Source: Corynebacterium canis (GTDB lineage Bacteria > Actinomycetota > Actinomycetes > Mycobacteriales > Mycobacteriaceae). Taken from it: a stretch of DNA of 64,000 bases. The notes beneath the pieces were generated by a model. It searched no databases, was not told the DNA's origin, and saw only the letters and a program-made list of their open reading frames with translations. The translations under genes were made by a program, and so were the position numbers. The DNA is taken from positions 2,498,866 to 2,562,865 of the forward strand of contig NZ_CP047080.1 in the NCBI RefSeq assembly GCF_030408595.1, written 5' to 3'. How positions within the stretch are numbered: position 1 is the first letter of the stretch; the number at the start of each line of letters is the position of its first letter. Below, piece by piece: positions 46,072 through 54,863 of this stretch.

Positions 46072-48228
46072 TTACAAAGTGCAGCTCACGCAATCTTGCT
46101 GTTCGGTGCCTTGCAGGGCGGTTTGGCGCAACCGGATGTAGTAGATGGTTTTGATGCCTTTCTTCCATGCGTAGATTTGCGCCCGGTTGATGTCGCGCGT
46201 CGTGGCGGTGTCTTTGAAAAACAGGGTTAGCGAAAGTCCCTGGTCAACGTATTTTGTGGCCACGGCGTAGGTGTCTATGAGTTTTTCGTACCCGATGTCG
46301 TAGGCGTCCCGGTAGTATTCCCGGTTTTCGTTGGTCATGTAGGGCGCCGGGTAGTACACGCGCCCGATTTTGCCTTCCTTGCGGATTTCGATGGGCGCGG
46401 CGATCGGGTGGATCGACGAGGTCGAATTATTAATGTATGAGATCGACCCAGTGGGCGGCACGGCCTGCAGGTAGCGGTTAAACAGCCCATGCTCCGCCAC
46501 ATCCGCCTTCAGTTGCGCCCAATCTTCCACGGTGGGCACCTTGATCGAGGACCCAGCGAAGATCTCCTTCACCCGCTCGGTACGCGGCGCGAAGTCCGCG
46601 GGGTCGTAGCCGTCGAAGAAGGATCCGTCGGCGTATTTGGATGTTTCAAAGCCTTCAAAGTGTTTCCCGCGTTCTTTCGCGATCAGGCACGATGCGCGTA
46701 TCGCCTCGTACATCACCGCCGCGAAGTAGGCGTTTGTAAAGTCGAGGGCTTCTTCGGACCCGTAGTGAATTCGCTCTTTGCCCAGGAATCCGTGCAGATT
46801 CATTTGCCCAAGGCCGATCGCGTGTGCAGCTTCATTGCCCACGCGTATCGACGGCACCGAGTCAATCGACGTTTGCTCGGAAACGGCGGTCAGGCCACGG
46901 ATTGCGGTTTCTACCGTCATGGCGAAATCGGGAGATTCGATCGCCTTGGCGATGTTCATGGAACCCAGGTTGCAGGAGATATCCTCGCCGATGTGCGCGT
47001 AGGAAAGGTCGGCGTTATAGGTGGAGGCGGTAGAGACCTGCAGGATTTCCGAGCACAGGTTCGAGTGGGTGATACGCCCCTGGATGGGGTTCGCGCGGTT
47101 TACCGTATCCTCGAACATAATATAGGGATAACCGGATTCGAATTGAATCTCGGCGAGGGTTTCAAAGAACTTGCGCGCGTTTACCTTGGTTTTGCGGATC
47201 CGCGGATCTTCGACCATCTCTTCGTAGTGCTCCGAAATGGAGACGTCGGCGAAAGGTGCGCCGTAGACGCGCTCGACGTCGTAAGGCGAAAACAGGTACA
47301 TATCGTCGTTGCGCTTGGCAAGTTCGAACGTAATATCGGGAATAACCACGCCCAGCGAAAGGGTCTTAATGCGGATCTTCTCGTCGGCGTTTTCGCGCTT
47401 AGTGTCCAGGAATTTCATGATGTCCGGGTGGTGCGCATGCAGGTAGACCGCGCCCGCGCCCTGCCGAGCGCCCAGCTGGTTGGCGTAGGAGAAGGAATCC
47501 TCCAAAAGCTTCATCACGGGGATCACCCCGGAAGACTGGTTTTCGATCTTCTTAATCGGCGCACCGGATTCCCGCAGGTTGCTCAGCAGCAACGCCACCC
47601 CGCCGCCGCGCTTGGACAATTGCAAGGCAGAGTTGATGGCGCGGCCGATGGATTCCATATTGTCTTCGATGCGCAGCAGGAAGCAGGACACGGGCTCCCC
47701 GCGCTGCGCCTTGCCGCAGTTCAGGAAGGTCGGCGTGGCGGGCTGAAACCTGCCGGACATGATCTCATCCACCAGATGTTCGGCCATTTGTTCGTCACCG
47801 GCGGCGAGCGTCAGCGCCACCATGCACACGCGGTCTTCGTAGCGCTCGAGGTAGCGGCGGCCGTCGAAAGTCTTGAGCGTGTAGGAGGTGTAATACTTGT
47901 AGGCGCCCAAAAACGTGGGGAACCGGAATTTCACCGCGTAGGCGCGCTTAAATAGCTCTTTGATAAAGGCAAAGTCGTACTGCTCCACCACCGCCGGATC
48001 GTAGTAGTGGTTCTCCAGCAGGTAATCAAACTTTTCTTCCAAATCGTGGAAGAACACCGTGTTTTGATTCACGTGCTGGAGGAAATACTGGTTCGCAGCC
48101 TGGCGGTCTTTGTCAAACTGGATCTGCCTATTTTCATCGAACAGATTCAGCATTGCATTGAGCGCGTGATAGTCAAGCTGCTCGGCGGCGCTGACCGGCT
48201 CTGCAACAGTTTTCCCCAACTCAGTCAC
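46072..48228 (-). CDS. nrdE: Class Ib ribonucleotide reductase alpha subunit
   Basis: 718 residues; reduces ribonucleoside diphosphates to deoxy forms with NrdF. FNLCSEI-type active-site segment is present as [29 protein letters not shown] is conserved, GYENLI-like [24 protein letters not shown] carries the core, and the C-terminal CVSCTL has the two cysteines re-reduced by NrdH. No N-terminal ATP cone, as usual for class Ib. A sugar kinase gene separates it from nrdI upstream. Confidence 0.97.
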   Translation of the reverse strand: MTELGKTVAEPVSAAEQLDYHALNAMLNLFDENRQIQFDKDRQAANQYFLQHVNQNTVFFHDLEEKFDYLLENHYYDPAVVEQYDFAFIKELFKRAYAVKFRFPTFLGAYKYYTSYTLKTFDGRRYLERYEDRVCMVALTLAAGDEQMAEHLVDEIMSGRFQPATPTFLNCGKAQRGEPVSCFLLRIEDNMESIGRAINSALQLSKRGGGVALLLSNLRESGAPIKKIENQSSGVIPVMKLLEDSFSYANQLGARQGAGAVYLHAHHPDIMKFLDTKRENADEKIRIKTLSLGVVIPDITFELAKRNDDMYLFSPYDVERVYGAPFADVSISEHYEEMVEDPRIRKTKVNARKFFETLAEIQFESGYPYIMFEDTVNRANPIQGRITHSNLCSEILQVSTASTYNADLSYAHIGEDISCNLGSMNIAKAIESPDFAMTVETAIRGLTAVSEQTSIDSVPSIRVGNEAAHAIGLGQMNLHGFLGKERIHYGSEEALDFTNAYFAAVMYEAIRASCLIAKERGKHFEGFETSKYADGSFFDGYDPADFAPRTERVKEIFAGSSIKVPTVEDWAQLKADVAEHGLFNRYLQAVPPTGSISYINNSTSSIHPIAAPIEIRKEGKIGRVYYPAPYMTNENREYYRDAYDIGYEKLIDTYAVATKYVDQGLSLTLFFKDTATTRDINRAQIYAWKKGIKTIYYIRLRQTALQGTEQQDCVSCTL

Positions 48229-48308
48229 GGTGTTCTTCCTTCCTTAATTCAACAACAATGCCCGAAAACTCTATCGAGTCTCGAGCGTATCACTCGGCCC
48301 TAACCAAG

Positions 48309-49217
48309 CTAGCGGCCTCGATGAGCAAGCCTGAACGCCTCCACCTCTTGGTGCGTCGGCGGCTGCGCACCCACCCGCGAACAGGTGATTGCGGCTGCGG
48401 TGGCGGCATACTCCAGGATGTCCCGCCACTCCTCGGCGCCCAAACGTTCGATAACCTCGGCGGGCTTTACATCACCATCGCTGCGCGCCGCAATCTGGGC
48501 TAACAACGCGCCCATAATGGTGTCGCCCGCGCCGATGGTGTCTTGGACGTCAACGCTGAGAGCCGGGACGTCGATACGCAAACCTGTGCGGGTTTCCACG
48601 GTTAAGCCAGCCGCGCCGCGGGTGATCACGCGCACAGGCACGTCCGTTTCACCTAGGAAATCAACTTCCTCTTCGGCGAGCTTGAGCAGCGTCACATCCG
48701 GCAGCAGCGAATGCAAAAACGCGCGGTGGGCATCGGTTGCGTAGAATTCGCGAATATTTGGGTCGAGCGCAATCAGTGTGCCCTCTCCCGCGAGGCGATG
48801 CAAAAGCTCGGCGTACCGGCTTGCACCCGGCTCCAGCGCCAGCGAACACGTGCCAAAGCAGGCAATGTCCGTGGTGACGTCGGCGGGCGGGTCTACCAAG
48901 CGGTCGGCCGTGCCCTCCGTATAAAAGGTGTAGCTTGCGCTGCCGTCAACCCCGATCGAGGTAAGCGCCAAGGTTGTTGGCTCCGGCCCGCGCTGTACGT
49001 GTGTGGTGTCCACGCCCTCCGCCTGCAGCCGCGCCACCAGTGCCTCCCCGAAGGCGTCTATCGACGCCCGCGACAGGAAACGTGTGCGCGCACCCAACCG
49101 CGATGCGGTAATCGCCACATTAAATGGGCCGCCGCCAAGCGCTGGTTGCAGCGGCGCCATCGGCGCCTTTTCGACGGGCACTAGGTCCACCAGACCCTCG
49201 CCGCAGATGGTAATCAT
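48309..49217 (-). CDS. PfkB-family carbohydrate kinase (fructokinase-like)
   Basis: 302 residues from ATG 49217, with AAAGGAG upstream. ICGEGLVDLVPVE and ALGGGPFNVAITASRLG are the first PfkB signature and sugar-binding region; LDPNIREFY and VQDTIGAGDTIMGALLAQ carry the second signature with catalytic Asp in GAGD. Likely phosphorylates fructose or a related sugar. It lies between nrdI and nrdE on the same strand, with gaps of about 100 and 80 bases. In the corynebacterial genomes I recall nrdI and nrdE are adjacent, so this looks like an insertion. Confidence 0.9.
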   Translation of the reverse strand: MITICGEGLVDLVPVEKAPMAPLQPALGGGPFNVAITASRLGARTRFLSRASIDAFGEALVARLQAEGVDTTHVQRGPEPTTLALTSIGVDGSASYTFYTEGTADRLVDPPADVTTDIACFGTCSLALEPGASRYAELLHRLAGEGTLIALDPNIREFYATDAHRAFLHSLLPDVTLLKLAEEEVDFLGETDVPVRVITRGAAGLTVETRTGLRIDVPALSVDVQDTIGAGDTIMGALLAQIAARSDGDVKPAEVIERLGAEEWRDILEYAATAAAITCSRVGAQPPTHQEVEAFRLAHRGR

Positions 49218-49316
49218 TGTTGCTCCTTTCGAGAGCTCCCCGTGAGATGTGTGAGATTTGGCAAGACGAACTGGCACCAAGTCTAGGCCGGATTCGCCCC
49301 GCGTAGCCACACAATT

Positions 49317-49766
49317 TCACGCATCCTGCGGCGCCTGCTCGGCCGCGACGAGCCCGAGCTTCTCCGCGTTTTCCAGCAGCCCTTGGCGGACTAGCCGGAC
49401 GTCTTCATCGGTGCCCATCAGCTCGAATCGGTACACGTACGGCACCCCGGTTTTGGCGGCGATCAGGTCGCCGGCCTTGCCGAAGTCGGTGCCAAAGTTG
49501 GCGTTGCCGCCGGCGATCACGGCCCGCAACAAACCCCGATTGTGGGGGTTGTTGAGGAAGCGGATCACCTGCACCGGCACGGGGCGGGGGTCGCCGCCGG
49601 CGATGGAGACGCCGCCGCCGTAGGTGGGGCATACCAGCACGTAGGGTTCATTGACCTCGAGCGGCGGTTCGGACTTGTGCAACGGGATCCGCGCGCTGGG
49701 AAACCCCAGCTTGGACACGAATTTATGGGTGTTTCCGGTGGCGGATGAGAAATACACGATGAGCAT
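49317..49766 (-). CDS. nrdI: NrdI flavodoxin, class Ib ribonucleotide reductase activator
   Basis: 149 residues from ATG 49766 ([17 protein letters not shown]). FMN-binding protein that supplies oxidant to load the Mn-tyrosyl radical of NrdF. FSSATGNT binds FMN phosphate, CPTYGGG and [15 protein letters not shown] are the family's isoalloxazine loops. The start has no strong ribosome site, so coupling to nrdH is likely. Part of the nrdHI(E) operon behind NrdR boxes. Confidence 0.95.
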   Translation of the reverse strand: MLIVYFSSATGNTHKFVSKLGFPSARIPLHKSEPPLEVNEPYVLVCPTYGGGVSIAGGDPRPVPVQVIRFLNNPHNRGLLRAVIAGGNANFGTDFGKAGDLIAAKTGVPYVYRFELMGTDEDVRLVRQGLLENAEKLGLVAAEQAPQDA

Positions 49767-49817
49767 AACAAGCAAAAACCGCCCCGATGCGGATCACATC
49801 AAGGCGGCACCTTCGTT

Positions 49818-50051
49818 CTAGGCGACCTGGGCTGCCAGCCCGCGGATGCGCTCTGGGCGGAAACCGGACCAATGCTCGCCGTTCGCCTCGACGACCGGTG
49901 CCTGCAGGTAGCCCAGCGCGAGGACGTAGTCGCGGGCGTCATCGTCCATGCTGATGTCTACGAGGGTGTAGTCGAGGCCGGCACGGTCAAGAGCCTTCTT
50001 GGTGGCGGTGCATTGAACACAGGCAGGCTTACTGTAGACGGTGATAGCCAT
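49818..50051 (-). CDS. nrdH: Glutaredoxin-like NrdH redoxin
   Basis: 77 residues, the family's usual size. The redox motif is CVQC within VYSKPACVQCTATKKALDRAG; APVVEANGEHWSGFRPERI is the conserved C-terminal part. It passes electrons from thioredoxin reductase to NrdE. It is first in the operon, with AAGGAAGAGATC before the ATG and two NrdR boxes 115-185 bases upstream. Confidence 0.96.
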   Translation of the reverse strand: MAITVYSKPACVQCTATKKALDRAGLDYTLVDISMDDDARDYVLALGYLQAPVVEANGEHWSGFRPERIRGLAAQVA

Positions 50052-50166
50052 GATCTCTTCCTTTACATCAGCAACTGGACTAAAAACTTAAGAAACAAAC
50101 CGGACGCTTCGCCCCTTGGAGGCGGGTCCCAAACCTCGGCGGGAATCTTCCCGACGACATGAAGAA

Positions 50167-50182
50167 ACACTATACTTTGTGG
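50167..50182. promoter_or_regulatory. NrdR box 1 upstream of nrdH
   Basis: ACACTATACTTTGTGG fits the NrdR palindrome consensus (ACAC-ATAT-GTG type). Its centre is 32 bases from that of box 2, about three helical turns, the usual spacing for cooperative NrdR repression of ribonucleotide reductase genes. Confidence 0.8.
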
Positions 50183-50198
50183 CAAAATAGCGCAACCT

Positions 50199-50214
50199 CC
50201 ACAATATGTAGTGG
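50199..50214. promoter_or_regulatory. NrdR box 2 upstream of nrdH
   Basis: CCACAATATGTAGTGG, an imperfect palindrome of the NrdR type paired with the box at 50167. Between here and rpmJ, 50215-50500 shows no gene. Confidence 0.8.
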
Positions 50215-50500
50215 CTCCGCCCGAGGAATCCCCAGCATGTAATTCGATACCACACAACATGTTGCCCTCAGTTTTCAGAATTTGTAGTGCACAACCTAAA
50301 CGCGGCGGGTGGGCGTTGCGGCGGCGCACACGAAAGCCCCTGCTCGCCTCCGAAAAACCAGGCAAAAATGTGACTCATGCCATAATTACATCGGTGTAGG
50401 AAATGCCACAGCACATCTTCTCACGTTCCACAAATCGCCGCCCGCCCTCGCTCCCCCCTCCCCACACCACCTTAAGAATGCCTGATTATCGGCATAAAAA

Positions 50501-50545
50501 CACCACCCTCCGCACAAAGATTGAAAGCTTGTGCGAAGGGTGGTG
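50501..50545 (-). terminator. Terminator of rpmJ
   Basis: CACCACCCTCCGCACAA (50501-50517) pairs with TTGTGCGAAGGGTGGTG (50529-50545) with one mismatch, followed on the minus strand by TTTTT. It lies 13 bases after the rpmJ stop. Confidence 0.9.
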
Positions 50546-50558
50546 AACGGGAACCAGC

Positions 50559-50681
50559 TTAGCCCTGGCGAGCCTTGAAGCGCGGCTCCTTCTTGTTAAT
50601 CACGTAAACTTTGCCGCGGCGGCGCACAACCTGGGCGCCCGGCTTGTTCTTCAGCGACCGAAGTGACTTACGGACCTTCAT
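50559..50681 (-). CDS. rpmJ: Ribosomal protein bL36, zinc-free form
   Basis: 40 residues: [20 protein letters not shown], then [28 protein letters not shown] lies upstream of ATG 50681. The four Zn-binding Cys/His of the standard bL36 are absent (the V-R-RR-GK-V segment has no cysteine), so this is the C-minus paralogue that replaces the zinc form when zinc is scarce. C-minus genes are often under Zur, but I see no clear Zur box here. It is single and divergent from nadE. Confidence 0.95.
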   Translation of the reverse strand: MKVRKSLRSLKNKPGAQVVRRRGKVYVINKKEPRFKARQG

Positions 50682-50838
50682 CGGGCGCTCCTTTCTGCAT
50701 TCGCGTTTCGCAGGCCGCACGCGCGCGCACGCGCAGCTTTGCATGTTCGATTCGCATGAGCGGATACCACAAAATATCCAGCTATGACACGAGGGAACAT
50801 ATTAATCCATGCCGTGAGAAAACACCAAACCCAGCGCC

Positions 50839-50844
50839 TACACT
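50839..50844 (+). promoter_or_regulatory. -10 box of nadE (leaderless)
   Basis: TACACT ends seven bases before ATG 50852, with no ribosome site between. Confidence 0.55.
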
Positions 50845-50851
50845 GGAATAC

Positions 50852-51685
50852 ATGCCTCAACTCCCGATTCGCCAGGAAATACTCGAACGCCTGCACACAA
50901 AACCGACCATCGACGCCGCCGCTGAGGTGGTGGAACGCGTGGCCTTCCTCGCCGACTATCTGCGCACCACCGGTTTGCAGGGCTACGTGCTCGGCATTTC
51001 CGGGGGCCAGGATTCCACCCTTGCGGGCCGCCTCGCGCAGCTTGCCGTGGAGCGTGTTCGCGCCGCCGGGTTCCACGCCGAGTTTTGGGCGTTGCGGCTG
51101 CCCTACGGCGTGCAGGCGGACGAGAAGGATGCCCAGATCGCGCTCGAATTTATCCGCCCCGATTACACCGGCACCATCAATATTAAGGAGGCTGTCGACG
51201 CCGCGTCCGCCGCCACCGCCGCAGCCCTCCGCCAGCGTTCGCTCACAGATTTCAATCGGGGCAATATCAAGGCGCGGCAGCGCATGATTATGCAATACGC
51301 CGTCGCCGGGGAGCTTGGTCTCGCCGTCATTGGCACCGATCATGCGGCCGAAAACATCACTGGGTTCTATACCAAGTTCGGCGATGGCGCCGCCGATATC
51401 CTGCCGCTCGCCGGGCTATCCAAGCGCCAAGGCGCCGCCCTTCTCGCACATTTGGGCGCACCGCCCTCCACCTGGAATAAGGTGCCCACCGCCGATCTTG
51501 AGGACGACCGTCCGGCCCTCCCCGACGAGGTAGCCCTGGGTGTAACCTACCCCCAGATTGACGCCTACATTGAGGGGCAGGACGTCGATACGCAAACCGC
51601 CGAACGTCTCGAACACTTGTGGCTGGTTGGCGAACACAAACGCCACCTTCCTGTCACCCCTCACGACAGTTGGTGGCGGCGCTGA
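50852..51685 (+). CDS. nadE: Ammonia-dependent NAD synthetase
   Basis: 277 residues. Amidates nicotinate adenine dinucleotide to NAD using ATP and ammonia. [19 protein letters not shown] is the PP-loop; [21 protein letters not shown] and [13 protein letters not shown] are the deamido-NAD and ATP contacts; the lack of an N-terminal nitrilase domain marks the ammonia-dependent type, as in E. coli. The longer frame to 50663 overlaps rpmJ and is not used. Together with pncB in this window it gives two steps of NAD salvage. Confidence 0.96.
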   Translation: MPQLPIRQEILERLHTKPTIDAAAEVVERVAFLADYLRTTGLQGYVLGISGGQDSTLAGRLAQLAVERVRAAGFHAEFWALRLPYGVQADEKDAQIALEFIRPDYTGTINIKEAVDAASAATAAALRQRSLTDFNRGNIKARQRMIMQYAVAGELGLAVIGTDHAAENITGFYTKFGDGAADILPLAGLSKRQGAALLAHLGAPPSTWNKVPTADLEDDRPALPDEVALGVTYPQIDAYIEGQDVDTQTAERLEHLWLVGEHKRHLPVTPHDSWWRR

Positions 51686-51701
51686 GCTGGGTTAACGGAA
51701 G

Positions 51702-52124
51702 CTAGTACCGCTCTGGTTCATCGCCCAGCAGAAAAGAACGTCCCGAAATTTCGTTCGGAGTGATCTTCACGTAATTGTATTTGAGCGTAGGAAGCCAAGG
51801 ATTGAGCGGCAAGCTATCCGCGTAGGAAATCTCCTCACTGCGGGTGAGCAATTTGGCATTGCCTTTGATCACCACAGACCAGGCGGTTTCCACGTCCACA
51901 TGATCGACCTCGAACAAGACGTCGCTATTAAGCGCAACGGTGAACACCTTGTTCCCCTCCGCCGAACGTATGTACACACATCCCTGGTCGACGACATAAT
52001 TCACCGGGAAAATGTCCATTTCGTCCTTGCGGCGCACCACAATGCGACCCAATTCCTGCGACGATAAGAGCTGATAGCACTCATCTTCGTTCAGGACTTT
52101 CACTACTTCATTCTGCTCAGCCAT
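51702..52124 (-). CDS. Pyridoxamine 5'-phosphate oxidase-fold flavin protein
   Basis: 140 residues with the split-barrel PNPOx-like pattern: LGRIVVRRKDEMDIFPVNYVV at the N-terminus, VLFEVDHVDVETAWSVVIKG in the middle. The family binds FMN or F420 and reduces varied substrates; this member is short, with no pyridoxal-specific motif, so the substrate is open. Convergent with nadE and downstream of a TetR-like gene with 58 bases between. Confidence 0.85.
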   Translation of the reverse strand: MAEQNEVVKVLNEDECYQLLSSQELGRIVVRRKDEMDIFPVNYVVDQGCVYIRSAEGNKVFTVALNSDVLFEVDHVDVETAWSVVIKGNAKLLTRSEEISYADSLPLNPWLPTLKYNYVKITPNEISGRSFLLGDEPERY

Positions 52125-52182
52125 AAACCTATTGTTCCACCCAAGTCGAACGTTCGTGGCAGAAACCCCCGCTCGGGGGGCA

Positions 52183-53037
52183 CTAACGGGCGTGCCCCAC
52201 AGACTCGGAAACGCCGCCGCTAAGCCTATTTACGCTGTTCATAAAGTCCACAATACGTTGATCGGTCCACTTTTCAGTTGGGCGCTGCTCAATGTGCGAG
52301 AAGATCGATGTCGCAACAATTATCGACGCCCGCGACCACTCCGCCGTATTCGAACTACCGAACGCCCGCAGCGGGAAGGTGTCAAATAACGCTTGCTGGC
52401 CCACTTCCTCCATGGACAGCAATCCCAAGAGCGACACAGACACCGATTGGGCCAAAGTTTCGAACCCATCCGGCCCCGAAAGGGGGCGCACGAGGCGGAA
52501 GCCAAATAGGTCCGCAAACGCCGCGTAGGTCCGGCCCCGCTCCTTCATCGACTCTTCGAACACCTGCGTCAATTTGGTGATAATCGAGGCGCGCAATTTG
52601 GCATCATCGATCGCGTCCTTTGCCTTTAAAAGCATCCGGAACGCGCACCACTCCTCCGAAGCGTGCAGCAGGCGCACATCCTCCATGACGCTCGCCCGGA
52701 TCAATTCCACCGCCAGATCGCGACGAATCTGCCGATCCCCCAATACTCCGGCATGCTCCTGGATCAGCTCCACCGCGTCCCCGATCAGCGATTCCTCATC
52801 CGGGTACGGCAAATCAATGCGTTGCGACAATTGTTCCAGCGCATCCCAATACAATTGGTGCCTGCGCCCCTTCCACCGGCTTTTGGCCTTGGTCATTGGC
52901 ACACCCGCGCACTTGACCACATCTTCGAACGGTATGCCGTCCACCCCTCGGGAAATCCCACGCTCATATGCAAGCTCGATCACTGCATCAACCATGCAGA
53001 ATTCTAATTCCCCATCTTGGAACCGGGCATCACTCAT
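52183..53037 (-). CDS. TetR-like regulatory protein
   Basis: 284 residues. The N-terminal 60 residues (MVDAVIELAYERGISRGVDG then IPFEDVVKCAGVPMTKAKSR) look like a TetR-type helix-turn-helix, with the recognition helix at about 40-55, though less canonical than usual. The rest is all-alpha with no known ligand domain (ASIITKLTQVFEESMKERGR). It is longer than typical TetR proteins (about 200). Divergent from the flavodoxin gene at 53103, which it may regulate. Assignment is moderate. Confidence 0.65.
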   Translation of the reverse strand: MSDARFQDGELEFCMVDAVIELAYERGISRGVDGIPFEDVVKCAGVPMTKAKSRWKGRRHQLYWDALEQLSQRIDLPYPDEESLIGDAVELIQEHAGVLGDRQIRRDLAVELIRASVMEDVRLLHASEEWCAFRMLLKAKDAIDDAKLRASIITKLTQVFEESMKERGRTYAAFADLFGFRLVRPLSGPDGFETLAQSVSVSLLGLLSMEEVGQQALFDTFPLRAFGSSNTAEWSRASIIVATSIFSHIEQRPTEKWTDQRIVDFMNSVNRLSGGVSESVGHAR

Positions 53038-53102
53038 GTGGCCAAAGTAGCATGAGAGATAAACGAATCGAGGTCAAGTACCACGAAAGGGGCTAGGCAA
53101 AC

Positions 53103-53621
53103 ATGAAGGCTCTAATTCTCCACGAATCCTACTTCGGCAACACCAAAACCGTCGCCGAATCCATCGCCGCCGGAATCAGCGACCGCGGCGTAACCACCCT
53201 AGTCACCCCAATCGCCGACGCGCCCGACGAATTACCCGAAGACCTAGACATTCTGATCCTCGGCGCTCCGACCCACGACCGGAAACTCCCCAGCGCCGCG
53301 TCGCGCGACAAAGCCGTTGCTGCCGGTGGCGCACCCACCTCACGCGGCGTGGCGGATTGGCTCGACCAAGCGGAGTTGCCCGAACACCTCTATATCGCGG
53401 TATTCGATACCTCCACCGGCAAGAACTGGCTCAGCGGCTCCGCCGCCAAACGCATGGCAAAACTCCTCGGCCAGCGCAAGCCCCCGCTGAAACCCATCCT
53501 CAAAACCTTCCTGGTTTCCGGCAACGAGGGCCCTCTCGCCGACGGGGAACTCGACGCCGCCCGCACCTGGGGCCGTTTGCTCGCCGCCGATGCCCGCCAA
53601 AAGCACCTCCAAAATCAATGA
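53103..53621 (+). CDS. Flavodoxin-domain protein
   Basis: 172 residues. ALILHESYFGNTKTVAESIAAG is the FMN-phosphate loop of flavodoxins; ILILGAPTHDRKLPSAASRDK and FDTSTGKNWLSGSAAKRMAK line the flavin site, and FLVSGNEGPLADGELDAA ends the domain. Such single-domain proteins are found in many actinobacteria next to TetR-like regulators. Cytosolic electron carrier or flavin-dependent reductase; partner unknown. Followed by a repeat-rich gap. Confidence 0.87.
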   Translation: MKALILHESYFGNTKTVAESIAAGISDRGVTTLVTPIADAPDELPEDLDILILGAPTHDRKLPSAASRDKAVAAGGAPTSRGVADWLDQAELPEHLYIAVFDTSTGKNWLSGSAAKRMAKLLGQRKPPLKPILKTFLVSGNEGPLADGELDAARTWGRLLAADARQKHLQNQ

Positions 53622-53716
53622 GTTTCCGCGGTAACCTCAACCGCGCCAGCCCGCCGAGCCAATGAGTTCGGCGGGCCTTAATACTTCCTACCCCTAGCTC
53701 CGCTCCCACACCGATA

Positions 53717-53730
53717 GGTTGCGCACAACC
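53717..53730. repeat. Palindrome GGTTGCGCACAACC
   Basis: Perfect 14-bp palindrome just before the first family B element of this gap; see the related sites at 20491 and 59665. Confidence 0.55.
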
Positions 53731-53739
53731 CACCCTGCC

Positions 53740-53829
53740 AGATCTGCCTCATGCACATCTGACACGGCAGTTTTGCGCTCCTGCGGAAACACCGTCCCAA
53801 GCATCCCGGCGTGTCGAATCTGCCTGAGC
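53740..53829 (+). repeat. Family B palindromic repeat
   Basis: Full 90-bp element: AGATCTGCCTCATGCACATC palindrome (one arm mutated), CTCCTGCGGAAACACC core, end GTGTCGAATCTGCCTGAG. Confidence 0.85.
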
Positions 53830-53983
53830 GTGGAAAATCGTCGACTGATTTCGGCCCCCAAATCACCACATCACCATTGGGGTTTGTGCAACCGTGGGCC
53901 CACACGAGACCAATCACTGACCAGCCCCAGCGCGGCCGTTCCACACATGCAAGGTCGAATTTTCCCGAACCATCGGCCCTGCC

Positions 53984-54072
53984 AGATCTGCCTCAGGCAC
54001 ATCTGACGCGGCAGTTTTGCGCTCCTGCGGAAACACCGCCCCAAGCATCCCGGCATGTCGAATCTGCCTGAC
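53984..54072 (+). repeat. Family B palindromic repeat
   Basis: Full 89-bp element: AGATCTGCCTCAGGCACATC, CTCCTGCGGAAACACC, end ATGTCGAATCTGCCTGA. About 90% identical to its neighbours. Confidence 0.85.
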
Positions 54073-54222
54073 CAAGGATTCGTGAGCCGCCGACGGCAGC
54101 AAAATCACAACGACGAAGCGCAACCGCCGGAGTCTGGGCACGCAGCGGGCACAAAATCCTGAACCTCCGGATTTCGATTTTCTCGCGCGCACTTTGAATC
54201 TTTTCGAACCATCGGCCCTGCC

Positions 54223-54311
54223 AGATCTGCCTCAGGCACATCTGACACGGCCGTTTTGCGCTCCTGCGGAAACACCGTCCCGAGCACCCCGGCATGTCAA
54301 ATCTGCCTGAC
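54223..54311 (+). repeat. Family B palindromic repeat
   Basis: Full 89-bp element, preceded by CGAACCATCGGCCCTGCC as is the previous one, so the flanks are duplicated too. Nothing else is seen in 53622-54364. Confidence 0.85.
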
Positions 54312-54364
54312 CAGCAGTTTTCCAAGGGTGGCGACCGCGGCGCAACGACAGCAACGAAGCGGCA

Positions 54365-54425
54365 TCGAGCACTTCGCCGCGTCGAGCACTTCGCCGCGTC
54401 GAGCACTTCGCCGCGTCGAGCACTT
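54365..54425. repeat. 17-bp tandem repeat
   Basis: Three exact units of TCGAGCACTTCGCCGCG (54365-54381, 54382-54398, 54399-54415) and ten bases of a fourth, just past the terminator of the tRNA-Ala genes. Confidence 0.9.
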
Positions 54426-54438
54426 GGCGGCACAGCAA

Positions 54439-54475
54439 AAGAACCTTGCCCCAGGGAAATCCCAGGACAAGGTTC
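54439..54475 (-). terminator. Terminator of the tRNA-Ala genes
   Basis: GAACCTTG ... CAAGGTTC stem with an inner CCCAGGGA/TCCCAGG pairing; on the minus strand the stem is followed by TTCTTTTG. Confidence 0.7.
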
Positions 54476-54488
54476 GAAAGCTTGGATT

Positions 54489-54564
54489 TGGTGGAGCTAA
54501 CGGGATTCGAACCCGTGACCCCCACACTGCCAGTGTGGTGCGCTACCAGCTGCGCCATAGCCCC
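54489..54564 (-). tRNA. tRNA-Ala (anticodon GGC), copy with encoded CCA
   Basis: GGGGCTA/TAGCTCC acceptor stem, D arm GCGCAGCTGGTAGCGC, anticodon stem CCACA/TGTGG around CTGGCAG, T arm CGGGTTCGAATCCCG, then ACCA encoded. Its body is identical to the second copy. Confidence 0.97.
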
Positions 54565-54598
54565 AAGTATTAGGTTGTACAAGCGGTGTTGCTTGTAG

Positions 54599-54671
54599 TG
54601 GAGCTAACGGGATTCGAACCCGTGACCCCCACACTGCCAGTGTGGTGCGCTACCAGCTGCGCCATAGCCCC
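54599..54671 (-). tRNA. tRNA-Ala (anticodon GGC), copy without encoded CCA
   Basis: Same 73-base body as the copy at 54489, but followed on the minus strand by CTA instead of CCA, so its 3' end must be added by the nucleotidyltransferase. The two are 34 bases apart and probably one transcript. Confidence 0.97.
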
Positions 54672-54804
54672 TAGGTGTCGTATGCGACTCTCCACAATTT
54701 ACACGCAGGAAGGGGCGCAGCCAAATCCGCTGCTCAACAGTTTTGCCACGGCAAAGGCAACGATCAAGCCTGCGGCACTTAGCGGAAATGCAGTCGGCCA
54801 CGCA

Positions 54805-54843
54805 AAAGCCCTTACGCTGTGCTTTCGGCAGCGTAAGGGCTTT
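54805..54843. terminator. Terminator after the DsbA-like gene
   Basis: AAAGCCCTTACGCTG (54805-54819) and its inverse (54829-54843), 20 bases after the stop on the minus strand, with A/T runs on both sides, so it could act in both directions. Confidence 0.85.
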
Positions 54844-54863
54844 GGTGATTTTGAAAAAGGGGG

